The notes: a model not told the origin generated them from the letters alone. Counted from the first letter of the stretch, positions 1 through 7,658 are shown. The stretch: 13,753 bases of DNA from Terana coerulea (GCA_024811115.1 JAKOGH010000416.1:1-13753); one strand, 5' to 3'. Numbers and translations are program-made.

Positions 1-1201
1 TAAGCGTCGCCTCTCCGCCACCGCCGCCCGTCTACTCGCCGTTCTCGCTGTATGGCGGCGGCGGCGGCGCGAACAGCGGGACGCGGACGCTGAAGAGCCT
101 GCAGCTGATATTGCGCGAGGAGTTGGGGAGGGTCAGGGAGCTGCAGCTGCGGCTGAAGTGGTGGGTTTTGAGAGCATCGCCCCGCTGCTGGCCGCACAGC
201 ACGCGCCGGCGCTCCAAGTGCTCGAGCTGAGCACGCCAAGCGGCCTGTGCGACTCGGGGTTCAGCGTGCCTGTATTGCATCTTGCGCCTCCGCCAAACCA
301 CAAAGCGCGCCTGCCGGCTACGCAAGCGCTGGCGCACTCCCGCTGGAACACCTCTCCCTGACCACATACGCATTCCCCTGGGCTGCGTCCTCCTCCCTGT
401 GCTCGCACGGCTTAAGAGCCTCGCGTTGCACCGCGCCCCGCCCACTGCGCGCGTCCGCTGCAGAGGTATGCGCCGCACTGGCGTCGATGCCGCGCCTCGA
501 GCAGCTGGTGCTGCACGACGTCCTCGCACCACATCCCGCTGCGACACCCCGGAACCCTGACACGACGCGTCTTGGAGAGAAGGCCAAGGCGTACTTGCCG
601 CGCTTGCAGACGGTGTCGCTCGCCGGCGACGTGGCTGTATACGCCCTACTTCTCGCGGGCCTCGACGCACCGCGTGTGGAGAGCGTGCACCTCGACTGGC
701 GGCGCACGGCGCTTGAGCCTGATGCGCTCGAAGAGCGCTTGCGCGATGTGCGTGCGTCCTTAGCGCAGTGCGTACGACCGGGACCGGGGGCGGAGGACGA
801 GGGGTACGCGAGCGACCGTGAGCGTGCACAGCGCGAGGACGACAGGCATGCAGCGCCGGATATGAAGTGGACGGCGGCGGCGGTGCAAGAGTACGGGGGC
901 GGATGTCCGGCATACGTCTTGCATGTGGGCCTCTGCCAGCCCCGCGCATGCGGCTCGGACGCAACCGCTGCGCGATGACGCTGCGCGTGTGTCTGCCGCA
1001 CACGGCTGCGCACTGCGACGCGGCGTGCCGGGCGCTGGCAGGGCGTTGAGGTGCTCGTTATCGCGTATACCTGTGTGGCTCGAGCAGCTGCAAGGCGAGG
1101 AAGACTGGCACAATGCAGGTGTACCGGACTCTAGATATGAAGTCGGCGATGTTGCGGAGCGTGCTCAGTGCTTAGGTCAGGTCACTATCCGTCAATTGTA
1201 G
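1..1201 (+). pseudogene. F-box/LRR-like gene, frame-shifted and cut by the window edge
   Basis: Leucine-rich stretches typical of fungal F-box/LRR proteins occur in order on the plus strand, but in changing frames. A TLKSLQLILREEL-like segment is at about 87-155, ESIAPLLAAQHAPALQVLEL at about 170-230, LPLEHLSLT at about 337-365, a LLPVLARLKSLALH segment at about 390-430, and SMPRLEQLVLHDVL then YLPRLQTVSLAG and VESVHLDW at about 484-710. The frame switches at least four times within about 450 bp, including within single LRR units near 372 and 445. That is not how introns behave and points to small indels. The tail from about 720 is polar, ends at a TGA at 976-978, and a neighbouring frame stays open to 1201. 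No F-box is visible; it would lie upstream of base 1. Substrate-receptor function of an SCF ligase is inferred only from the LRR look. Uncorrected sequencing indels are an alternative to decay. Confidence 0.55.
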
Positions 1202-1663
1202 CCTGCTGGAGACTATTGAATCAATGTATAATATCATGTACCAACTCTCTCTCGACTTTTCCGCGTCTCTTCATGTTGTACCGCATCTTCCATACTGTAA
1301 TACCACAATAAATCATAATCTGTCTTTCACCTGTTCCGTTCGAATTCAGATTCTTCGAACCTCGGTATGCATACCAAACGATCGCTTACGCATCACGCAA
1401 CGGCTGCGGTACGTCTCAACAGCATGGCTGTGGGCGCGAGTGTGGGCTACATGGTATGCTTGTTTGATAGTTTCACTGCTCTTGGAATCTTGCCGCCACC
1501 TCCAGTAGATTGAGCACGATACATACTGTTATACAGCACCGCCACCGAAATGTCGAACAGGAAGACATAGGCATTCATACACACGCCGAGTTATTCTGTG
1601 AACGAAGTTCGCGTGAGGTCCATGCCGGCTACTTCGCCCAGTGCTTGTGGTACGCAAAGACCC
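1202..1663. other. Intergenic stretch without recognisable gene
   Basis: No frame here looks coding. It holds the AATAAA, a 7-bp inverted repeat GTTCGAA/TTCGAAC (1338-1344 and 1354-1360, 9-nt loop) and right after it the 12-bp perfect palindrome GGTATGCATACC (1364-1375). It lies between the 3' ends of two convergent genes. Confidence 0.5.
1307..1312 (+). promoter_or_regulatory. AATAAA, candidate polyadenylation signal
   Basis: A perfect AATAAA hexamer lies in an AT-rich stretch about 105 bp after the last open frame of the LRR-like gene. It could serve as its cleavage signal, but fungal signals are degenerate and a chance hexamer is possible. Confidence 0.3.
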
Positions 1664-2328
1664 TCACGCTCCTCCCACCACCACCTTGTCCAGTTCCGCC
1701 TTCAACGGTGTCTCCCAGACCTTCTGCTCCTCCGCGTTGGTGAACGCATGCAAGTCCTCCAACTCGTGCACCGCAAGGAACCGCTCGGGATCCGGCTCGT
1801 CCCCCTTCACCTCCGTCCCGGCGCGCTGCCAGTCCTTCAGGACGTATCGCGTGCTGCGGACCCATCCTTCGAGCTTTGCCAGCATCGGGAGGTGCTCGCC
1901 GTCGTACCACGCGTCGAGAAGCGCCTCGCGCCCGCGCTGTACGTCGTACGAGACGAACACCGTGAAGCGCGGTGGCTTCCCGCTCGCGTCGAGCAACGCA
2001 GACGGCGCGGGGCGCGGACCCTCCCAGCGCTCATACACGCGTCGCTCCATGAAGCCCAGCCGCTTGAACAGCGCCGCCTCACGTGGGCTCGCGATGTCCG
2101 CGATGGTGGTGAACGGCGATGCGTGCGTGTCCGCGACGGACGTGAGGCCGTAGGCCGCCGCCCACACGGGCGCCGCGTGGTCAGCGGCGCGCAGACGCAG
2201 CCAGCTGGTAAAGGTGGAGATGCCGAGGAGGAGCGGGACGTGCTCGTTGTCGTACCAGTCCGTGAATTCGCCTCGGGGACGCCGGCGCCGTGGTCGGACA
2301 AAACGAGGAGGTAGCCTGGGGGTGCCAT
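1664..2328 (-). pseudogene. Two-domain EthD-like dimeric alpha-beta barrel protein, single-base frameshift near the start
   Basis: The protein is about 220 aa with two tandem ferredoxin-like half-units. Each carries the EthD-type signature W-Y-D-x-E-H-x-P: WYDNEHVPLLL in the first and WYDGEHLPML in the second. This architecture is common in basidiomycete proteins of the dimeric alpha-beta barrel superfamily; substrate and reaction are unknown. The start chosen is the ATG at 2328-2326 (MAPPGYLLVLSDHG), with a TATA box about 70 bp upstream. The opening frame runs about 19 residues and then, near 2265-2275, must shift by one base to continue into EFTDWYDNEHV. The ATG-to-stop span is 665 nt, not a multiple of three, consistent with one lost base. 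No GT-AG intron explains it. The rest is uninterrupted to a TGA at 1664-1666, so it is either a very young pseudogene or a single base-call error. Confidence 0.8.
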
Positions 2329-2395
2329 GGTGTTGTGTGTGCGCGGTGCTGTGTCCAGTAGTGCTGAACGATGAAAGTAAACTCTTGAGGACACC

Positions 2396-2402
2396 ATATA
2401 TA
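2396..2402 (-). promoter_or_regulatory. TATA box of the EthD-like gene
   Basis: TATATAT on the minus strand, about 70 bp before the ATG at 2328, a normal fungal spacing. It argues that the promoter is still intact and that the ATG at 2328 is the right start. Confidence 0.6.
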
Positions 2403-2689
2403 CGCCGGAGGGAAGTATTATCGATCATGTAACATCGAGGTGCGTGTGATATTATTCATCCATAAATAGGTTGAGATGTTGATAAGAATGTGTGCCCCAA
2501 TCGAATTTGTATCGCCTTGATTTCCGTTGATAACCACAAGTACGCAGAGTGACAGTCGTCGAGTCCACGAAGCTGACGAACGTTTCAGAAAACAGTTAGG
2601 CATTGCCACGCTAGAAACACTGACCGGTCCTGACAAGTGCTGCCAGCACTGACGACGCGGACGGCACCGACGGCACGGAGGGAGCTGCA

Positions 2690-2842
2690 AGACGTGCTGA
2701 CGAAGGTATTTAGCGCCAATGCGACTTTGCTGACTTGCACCTCGGAATGTGCGATAGCATCGGGATATACGCCTCCCCGTGCTAGTCGTCTGTCGTCCAG
2801 GCTCAAGGAATAATGTGTATGCGGGTAGCCTGGGCGCGACAT
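2690..2842 (-). pseudogene. Possible degraded second copy of the EthD-like gene
   Basis: A minus-strand ATG at 2842-2840 opens with MSRPGY, close to the MAPPGY start of the neighbouring EthD-like gene; 15 of the first 19 bases agree. One frame away, at about 2780-2720, is EAYIPMLSHIPRC, which resembles the second-domain segment GEHLPMLAKLEGW of the intact-looking gene. Everything between the two is too short for a first domain, and the frames do not join. If real, it is a relic with an internal deletion, left of a tandem duplication 360 bp upstream of the better copy. Both matches are short, so chance remains possible. Confidence 0.3.
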
Positions 2843-2849
2843 TCATGTG

Positions 2850-3647
2850 GATGAGGCGCTGCAGAGTGTGCGTTCTGCTTTACGGACGTATAGACACCTC
2901 AGTGTCGGCCACTGCTCCAAGTGTAATGGATTGATTCACGTCTACCGACCTGGTGGAGTGCTGACCAGGTCAAACGAGGCACGACTAGTGTCGATGTGGA
3001 TACAGCTGTTGTGAGCCAGAACCATCTGCACTGCACATCCGTGAATACGCGGGGACGGACACGAGGCGGGCGAGGAAGGCGTGGATGAGCGGGAGGCGCA
3101 GTAACACTGTGACCGTCGCCTAGAGGAGTGGCGCAGCGAGGGAAGCAGCGCGCCGATACGCGCAGCCAGGTGTACGGGCCCTTTGTCTGCTTCGTGTGAA
3201 AGGGGAGAGAGCCATGCGATGCGGTATGTGACGACGCGCAGCTCGTAGATGCGTGTGAGGAGCCGGGCGGGAGCGCGAGCGCGAGTGAGGTGGACTGTGT
3301 GAGGTGAGGATGGGCGTGTTTGGATTCAGTATCGGTTTGGATGGGCGAAATGGACCACTGCGGCGCGCTTCTGTGCGGCATGGTCCGTATATGCGGGCTG
3401 TTGCGCATGAATCGGTCGTGTAATGGTCCAACTGGTCGTAAGCTCTAGTTGAGGGACCAGTATGTACTTGAGATGGACCTCGATAACTCTGTGCTGGAGT
3501 AGATTGTTGAGATATATAATACGTGATAGAATTTCTGGCACGCACCTGTCTTGTGTCGTCCGTTGTGGCCTGCCTTAGCTTCTCATCAACCCTTTGCAGT
3601 TCCTGCGGTCGCCTGTGCAGACCCAGCGCAAGCTGGTAGTTGGTTGA
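2850..3647. other. Stretch without recognisable gene
   Basis: Open frames on the minus strand here (up to about 170 codons) are Ser/Pro/Arg-rich, mutually overlapping and without any family signature. They look like chance openings in GC-rich DNA. From about 3030 to 3330 the plus strand is strikingly G-rich and C-poor in runs, which would explain Pro/Ser/His-rich minus frames. I see no RNA gene and no transposon end. Confidence 0.4.
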
Positions 3648-3995
3648 GATGGTGACAACCTTCCAGCTACTCGTCGTTCGACAGAAGACTACTCAATATC
3701 ACCCCAAATCGGGCTTGATGTCAACGTTGTCGAAATTCGCGAATGCTATCCGTCCCCAGAGGAAAAGGCTTCCATTGCGCGAGCGCAGCATGAGCTTTCT
3801 TCCTACAACGTCAACACAAGTAGGCAAGACTCAGAGAGCAATCAAACGCACCAGCAGAACAAGCACGCGCCGCCGACCACTCCTGCTCCGCCTTTCTCTA
3901 CTCTATCCTTGCTCTCTGCAGCTGTCGACATGTGTCTAAGCGTGCGCGGCTCTGCGCAAACACGTTTTTTCCGCAGTATATGGCAAAGCGTTTAG
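3648..3995 (+). CDS. Unidentified exon-like reading frame
   Basis: A frame of about 115 codons with no early ATG runs from just after a TGA (3645-3647) to a TAG at 3993-3995. Its composition is protein-like: hydrophilic with acidic residues early (IGLDVNVVEIRECYPSPEEK), then a low-complexity Gln/Asn/Ser/Thr section, a Pro-rich hinge, and a hydrophobic segment STLSLLSAAVDMCLSV. The overlapping frame that does start with ATG (3649) is Arg/Ser/Leu-rich and less convincing. It could be the last exon of a larger gene or a transposon fragment. It ends about 75 bp before duplicated unit A. I recognise no family. Confidence 0.25.
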   Translation, partial: DGDNLPATRRSTEDYSISPQIGLDVNVVEIRECYPSPEEKASIARAQHELSSYNVNTSRQDSESNQTHQQNKHAPPTTPAPPFSTLSLLSAAVDMCLSVRGSAQTRFFRSIWQSV

Positions 3996-4079
3996 TGTTT
4001 TCGCTGAAGGGGCTTGGCACTGCGAGCCGTGCTTGCTCGCGGTCATCGCAGCCGCGTCGAAACTTACGCTAAACCATCT

Positions 4080-4300
4080 TCCGCGATGAGTGGACAAAGG
4101 ATTCTTCTGCAATCGCAGGACAGCCAAGTAAGCCGCTGAGTGAGAGTTGCGGAGTGTGCGTGAGACGAAGGAGTTGTGATGAAAGTACAGGCGAGAGATG
4201 GGTCGAGAAAGGAAGGCGGATGCTTGGAATCATAACATCTGTAAACAAGGCTCGAGCAGCTTGCAGCTTGATGTCATCGTCCGTGAGGCCGAATTCAAAC
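4080..4300 (-). pseudogene. Exon-like segment at the 3' end of unit A
   Basis: Minus-strand frame from about 4297 to a TAG at 4071-4073, about 73 codons, with FEFGLTDDDIKLQAARAL, TDVMIPSIRLPF, then PVLSSQLLRLTHTPQLS. The same peptide is recognisable in unit B (about 11318-11080), with mostly conservative changes such as I/V, F/L and K/E. That supports a real coding origin. In B a 7-bp insertion breaks the frame and B stops earlier. No upstream ATG fits, so this is an exon or a relic of one. Product unknown. It lies downstream of the tandem repeat at 4315-4443 and could belong to a third gene of the unit. Confidence 0.4.
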
Positions 4301-4314
4301 GGGATTGAAATTCA

Positions 4315-4443
4315 GGATACATTGCGTACAGAAAATTACAGTAGATAAAGAGACATAAGAGATTAAGGAAAATTATCCGGATACGTTGCGTACGAGAAAA
4401 TACAATGGATACAGAGACACAGAAAAGATAAAGAGAAATTCGC
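4315..4443. repeat. Imperfect tandem duplication, two units of about 64 bp
   Basis: Unit 1 (4315-4378) and unit 2 (4379-about 4443) both begin GGATAC-TTGCGTAC, continue with a GAAAATTACA-like core and end in AAGGAAAATTATCC or AAAGAGAAATTCGC. The same two units are present in copy B (about 11335-11475), so the tandem duplication predates the large one. It lies just past the TAG at 4443 of the last exon upstream, where a 3' UTR would be. Confidence 0.6.
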
Positions 4444-4989
4444 TACATGGTATTGACGGTCGTATATTTGGTCCAATAGTCTCCAGCGCACCCCATTCGG
4501 CGGGTGATACCTTCGAGGGGGTATAAAGCGACATGGTAGATAGTGAGTGAGAGGGCGTAGTTGTCGACTGCCATCACTCCGGAGAGAATAGCTACAAGCA
4601 GAAGGGTTAGATTTTGGTCCGAGGACTGGAAGCATGGTAGAAGACATACCTGACTCATCCAGAGAGTGGGTGATACCGCCGTAGACGTGTCAATGTCCTA
4701 TACACAGCAAGTAGCTACAAGACATATTGTCAGCAATCATCGAGGATGCTCGTGCGTGCAGTGCTCACCTTATCCGACCCGAGCCATCGCGTAGACCGTA
4801 TAACAGCAGTGTGGGGGATGAGCCTCGCGAAGAGGTCTCTATTCCCGCACACAAAGCCGAAGGCGGTCATGTCGTCAAATTTGGCATCAGGTGGATCGTA
4901 CGGGTTGAGTGGTCCGTCAGAGGTAGGCTGGTATTCGAATAGCTGGATAGGATCCCCAAGCGGTAGGGGACTTGAGGGAATAGGGTCCA
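4443..4989 (-). pseudogene. Spliced 3' module of unit A with two conserved introns
   Basis: A frame ending TAVIRSTRWLGSDK is followed by intron 4768-4715 (GTGAGC...TTGTAG, 54 bp), an exon 4714-4650 (65 bp), intron 4649-4592 (GTATGT...TTGTAG, 58 bp) and a last exon 4591-4443 reading AILSGVMAVDNYALSLTIYH, ending at a TAG at 4443-4445. Unit B has the same donors and acceptors with identical lengths 54, 65 and 58, so the introns are real. One join stays open in both copies but stops at the same TGA inside the 65-bp exon. The frame that joins the 65-bp exon to the last exon is open in B and has an in-frame TGA in A. The upstream part (NPYDPP-FDD at about 4900) is conserved too. Product unrecognised; translation of the last exon is doubtful. 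Confidence 0.45.
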
Positions 4990-5011
4990 GTGGACTGAGA
5001 GTGGCGATAGG

Positions 5012-5800
5012 CTGAGACGCGACCACACAATGCAAGCGGCGCAGATAAGAGAAGCCGGAGATTTGATGCCCGAAAGGCGAGACTTGAAGCCGAAACACAA
5101 TCCAAAGTCGGGTAGAGATGGGCTGGAACGCGGCCACACATGCGATGTGGCGCAGAGTCCAATTGATGACCCGGGGCGGGTTGTCGCCATGGGCGAAATT
5201 CGGAGGCCTTGAAGGCGAGACTTGAGAGATATACAAGACGTCGTCCAAGGCCCGTTGTCGATGCGGAGTGGCATCTTGATCTTGGACGACATTGCGTGGG
5301 GGTGAAAAAGCGGAGACGAGATTTGAGTCTTAGTCGGAGGCACCCAAGGAAGCCAGCAAGGTGGCGACATTGTCAGCTTCTGCAGCCTTAGCCTTGTAGT
5401 GGTCAAAGCGAGAGAGGCGGTGAACTCAAGGACAGTATTGTTGTCGCAGCTCAAGCTGGAAAGGTCGGTCAAGTTGGCTGGAAGAGAGGCATCTGCGTCG
5501 AGAGTCGACCTCATCATCGTAGTCGGCCAAGTCCTTGATGGCGGCTGTGGTGAACATTTTCGGGATGGGTCCTGGCGCAGTGAAGAACGTGTCCTCGATG
5601 ACATCTTCATACTCAGGAAGCAGCGGCGCAGGCGGGAGAAGCCGGAGACTTTGAAGTTGCAAGGTCGTCCGAAGCGGCATAGAGTTGGGCTGGGGCACGT
5701 CCACACATGCGATGCGGCGCCGGGTCCAGAGTATTGGCTAAGGCGGGTTGTCGCCTTCGTCAGATTTCCGAGGCCTTGAAGGCCAGACTTGACAGACATC
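5012..5800. repeat. Internal repeat family in unit A (R1, R2, short R3)
   Basis: R1 (about 5640-5800) and R2 (about 5052-5235) share, in order on the plus strand, AGCCGGAGA-TTTGA, TAGAG-TGGGCTGG, CCACACATGCGATG-GGCGC, GCGGGTTGTCGCC and GAGGCCTTGAAGGC-AGACTTGA. A shorter R3 (about 5012-5050) repeats GCTGAGACGCGACCACACA. R2 and R3 recur in unit B. In unit B most of R1 is missing, in a deletion of about 165 bp relative to A. These look like old internal duplications within the unit. Confidence 0.55.
5330..5713 (-). pseudogene. Second coding module of unit A, acidic protein, frame-shifted
   Basis: One frame reads PEYEDVIEDTFFTAPGPIPK then MFTTAAIKDLADYDDEVDS. A neighbouring frame continues with ADASLPANLTDLSSLSC and NTVLEF. 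A third reads FDHYKAKAAEADNVATLLAS up to a TAA at 5330-5332. The equivalent order in unit B is mostly in one frame. At the first switch (near 5510) A lacks 14 bp that B has, and at the second (near 5400) B has 4 bp that A lacks. The composition, Asp/Glu-rich then Ala/Leu-rich helical, is clearly protein-like. No motif I can name. It lies about 100 bp downstream of the orphan gene on the same strand and could be its neighbour or a detached last exon. Confidence 0.4.
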
Positions 5801-5812
5801 CAAGAGCGCCAG

Positions 5813-6387
5813 CTAGCCAGAGAATTGCGATGAAATCATTGAGGTGAGGGAGGGGCTCCGGGCGAGGGTGAGAACGTAAGTCGGAGACCCGTCGTCGACG
5901 TCCAGTGCTGTCTTGATCTTCAGTGCCTCTGCCAAGGAGTAAACAGCGTCGGACTCGATATCAATCTCGATGTCAATGCCGAGCTGGATAACTTGTCAGA
6001 ACAAGCTAGTAAGTGAATGTACGGGATACGTACCTTGATGTTGTGTACGCAGACACGGTCATTGAACACCCGCATGAACTTCCTCTTTACAGATCGCTTG
6101 ACGTTGCTGCCGAACTTCCTGTCGCCTCGCACTTCGTGGTTGATGTCGCACTGGCTGCATTGAGCGGCCTGCCCGCGCTCCTTGCGGGTGGTCTTGACGA
6201 ACACAGCGGGCGGGTGAGCGGCGGCGACGACCTTCTTCTCGCGCTGGATCTTGGGCGACGAGAATTTAGAGCGGAGCTTGTTGAGAGCGGCGCGGACGCC
6301 GGAAGCGGCCTTGCCGGACTCGGCAGCGGTGGGCACAGGCTCGTCGGCCACAAAGGCGAAAGGGGCGATGAGCTCGATGTTAGACAT
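5813..6387 (-). CDS. Orphan protein family, copy A (174 aa, two exons)
   Basis: Exon 1 is 6387-6034 (118 codons from the ATG at 6387-6385), the intron is 6033-5984 (50 bp, GTACGT...CCAG with CTGAC near the acceptor), and exon 2 is 5983-5813, ending in TAG. In order the protein has an Ala/Pro-rich start, a basic segment with NKLRSKFSSPK, the KTTRKER motif, a Cys pair in CSQCDINHEVR, a strongly basic stretch (about residues 90-105), then an acidic half with LGIDIEIDIE, ALKIKTALDVDDG and YVLTLARSPSL. No signal peptide or membrane segment is seen. The paralog at 12697-13340 keeps the start, the stop position, the last intron and about 60-65% of residues, which is strong evidence for a real gene. 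I recognise no family. The basic half with paired cysteines followed by an acidic half might suit nucleic-acid or protein binding, but that is only inference. Confidence 0.7.
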
Positions 6388-6574
6388 GGATAAAGCTTTG
6401 AGTGAGTCTGAGAGTGAAAGTAATTCAGGAGAGTGGGAAGAGGCGAGGGAGATGGGGATGAAAGCGCGTCGGCTCGAGCTTAAGACAGGACGCGGGGCTT
6501 GAAAACGCGTCGCGAGATCCCGGCGTTAAACAAAGCGCGTCGCGCACGTGTGCTCACGTGTGCGTCCGGGCGCC
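6388..6574 (-). promoter_or_regulatory. Promoter and 5' leader of orphan gene A
   Basis: Upstream of the ATG the coding-sense strand is pyrimidine-rich (leader with CCCATCTCC and TTTCACTCTC). Farther up is a 50-bp block (6501-6550) identical to 13466-13515 before the paralog. The block holds ACGCGT (6505-6510, the MluI cell-cycle box sequence), a 9-bp direct repeat CGCGTCGCG at 6506-6514 and 6536-6544, and CACGTG (6545-6550, an E-box). No clear TATA box. Factor identity is inference from motif resemblance. Confidence 0.55.
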
Positions 6575-7286
6575 AAACGCGACTACCCTAGCTCAAGCGC
6601 TTAAAGAGAGGCCTTAAGTTGGACGCCATGGCCCTCCGCCACGACACTGCAGAGCCGTCAGCTAAATGCGTAGTGATTCATGTTGCATGCTTGTAGCACG
6701 CGCCGTGATATAGAGTAAGTTGACAAGTTTAACAATGGTAACATACTAAAGGTGTTTTTCAGCTGGTACTACCTGTCTTGTCCTCGCCAACACCGGGTAA
6801 TGCTATCGTGCACATTTGTCCAACTACTTCGACTCTGCTTCCGGTCCGAAATTATAATATGCAAATGAAATGCGTACATCAGACTGTGCCTGTTCTACAC
6901 CGTGACTAGGTGCAAGGACGGAAGATTTACGGGAACAGGATGTCGCGCAAACGGGGCCAGCGGGTTTTTCGAGTGTCGCCTCTTACTCGTCATCGGGTGG
7001 GATGTTTAGTAACGCAGTAGGGCAGAGAATCTTCTTACTGGGGAAGGGCAGGTCGTAATAGTTCTTTATACCCAAAGTACGCCAACCAAAATCCACGCTT
7101 TTCGCCGTTAGCTCACCAGCTTCACCATCACTTGCACCTCAGAGTCCACACGCTAATATTCTGCATACATTCTTTGCGGGTGGTCCTGTTCGACCGATAC
7201 ATCCTCCGCAACTGACATCCTGCAGTCCGCACTAGTCCATAGTCCATATTCCGAGGCTCTCCAACTTCGCACACCCGCTATCCCCT
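6575..7286. other. Intergenic stretch without recognisable gene
   Basis: Between the upstream edge of unit A and the 3' end of the first secreted-protein gene. All frames are short and stop-rich, and I see no splice-supported exons, tRNA-like folds or repeats. It should contain the 3' UTR of the gene ending at 7287. Confidence 0.45.
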
Positions 7287-7642
7287 CTAAGAAGAGCCGC
7301 AGAAAGGAGTGTTGTCAATGTAGATGCAATGGTTTGCCTGTGGAAAGCGTCATCATACGTTGTGTCAGTTGTCGAGGTCTAGTGCAGTAGGCAGCAAGAC
7401 GGGCACTCACGCCGCAGCTCCCGATCTCGACGAACTGGCTCGCGGTGTTGCACTCCCAGATGGAGTGGTCGTCCGGGCCGCAGATGCTACGCAGCACAAC
7501 AAGATCGTAAGTGTCGTGACTATGCAGGTTGGCGGGAGGGACACTCACAACGTGCCGGGCGTGCAGGGTGGTAGGTTGCGGTGGCGGCGACGTTCGCGGT
7601 CATCAGGGCGGCGGCAGCAGCGAGGATGGAAAGGAACTGCAT
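7287..7642 (-). pseudogene. Small secreted six-cysteine protein, paralog 1, frameshift in exon 1
   Basis: Exon 1 is 7642-7549, starting ATG with the signal peptide MQFLSILAAAAALMTANVAA. Intron 1 is 7548-7487 (GTGAGT...CGTAG, 62 bp), exon 2 is 7486-7411, intron 2 is 7410-7338 (GTGAGT...CACAG, 73 bp), and exon 3 is 7337-7287 to TAG. Mature cysteines are spaced C-x6-C-x9-C-x11-C-x4-C-x8-C (CTPGTFIC ... WEC ... GSC ... HC ... PFC), almost the same as the paralog at 9262-9625, and intron phases match (2 and 0). Exon 1 is 94 nt, giving phase 1 where phase 2 is needed. The signal peptide and the first cysteine are therefore in different frames, and one base seems to be missing between them (about 7560-7580). 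Unspliced, the signal-peptide frame stops 9 codons into intron 1. It is either a young pseudogene or a base-call error. Not a hydrophobin, since there are no CC pairs. The proline-glycine spacing resembles small carbohydrate-binding or effector-like secreted proteins, but no family is assigned. Confidence 0.65.
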
Positions 7643-7658
7643 GTTGGTTGGTTGGTTG
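7643..7658 (-). repeat. Short (CAAC)n run directly before the start codon
   Basis: Four CAAC units end right at the ATG of the secreted-protein paralog 1, so the start sits in an A/C-rich context usual for fungal leaders. Paralog 2 has a looser CCACCAACCACC leader at the same place. Confidence 0.5.

Larger units (their letters stand above)
4071..6574 (-). repeat. Segmental duplication, copy A (about 2.5 kb, direct repeat of copy B)
   Basis: Alignable from the shared AAACCATCTTCCGC at 4071 to a shared GGGCGC near 6570, with partner copy B at 11080-13562 in the same orientation. Identity varies by eye from about 75-80% over most of it to about 97% over 5110-5350 and 100% over 6501-6550. I see no terminal inverted repeats or target-site duplication at the edges, so it looks like segmental duplication of genes rather than a transposon. 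Confidence 0.85.

Noticed and set aside
32..1013. Long minus-strand frames of 323 and 231 codons over the LRR-like gene
   Set aside because: Arg/Ala/Pro-rich antisense shadows of GC-rich LRR coding sequence; the LRR signatures are on the plus strand.
2847..3545. Minus-strand frames of 141-169 codons
   Set aside because: They overlap each other in different frames, are Ser/Pro/His/Arg-rich and have no recognisable domain or splice-supported model.
4867..5799. 310-codon open frame on the minus strand across the middle of unit A
   Set aside because: Frame is broken at several points in unit B, it runs through repeats R1 and R2, its composition is Ser/Arg/Pro-rich, and a neighbouring frame carries the conserved acidic peptides. 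Most of it is probably a shadow.
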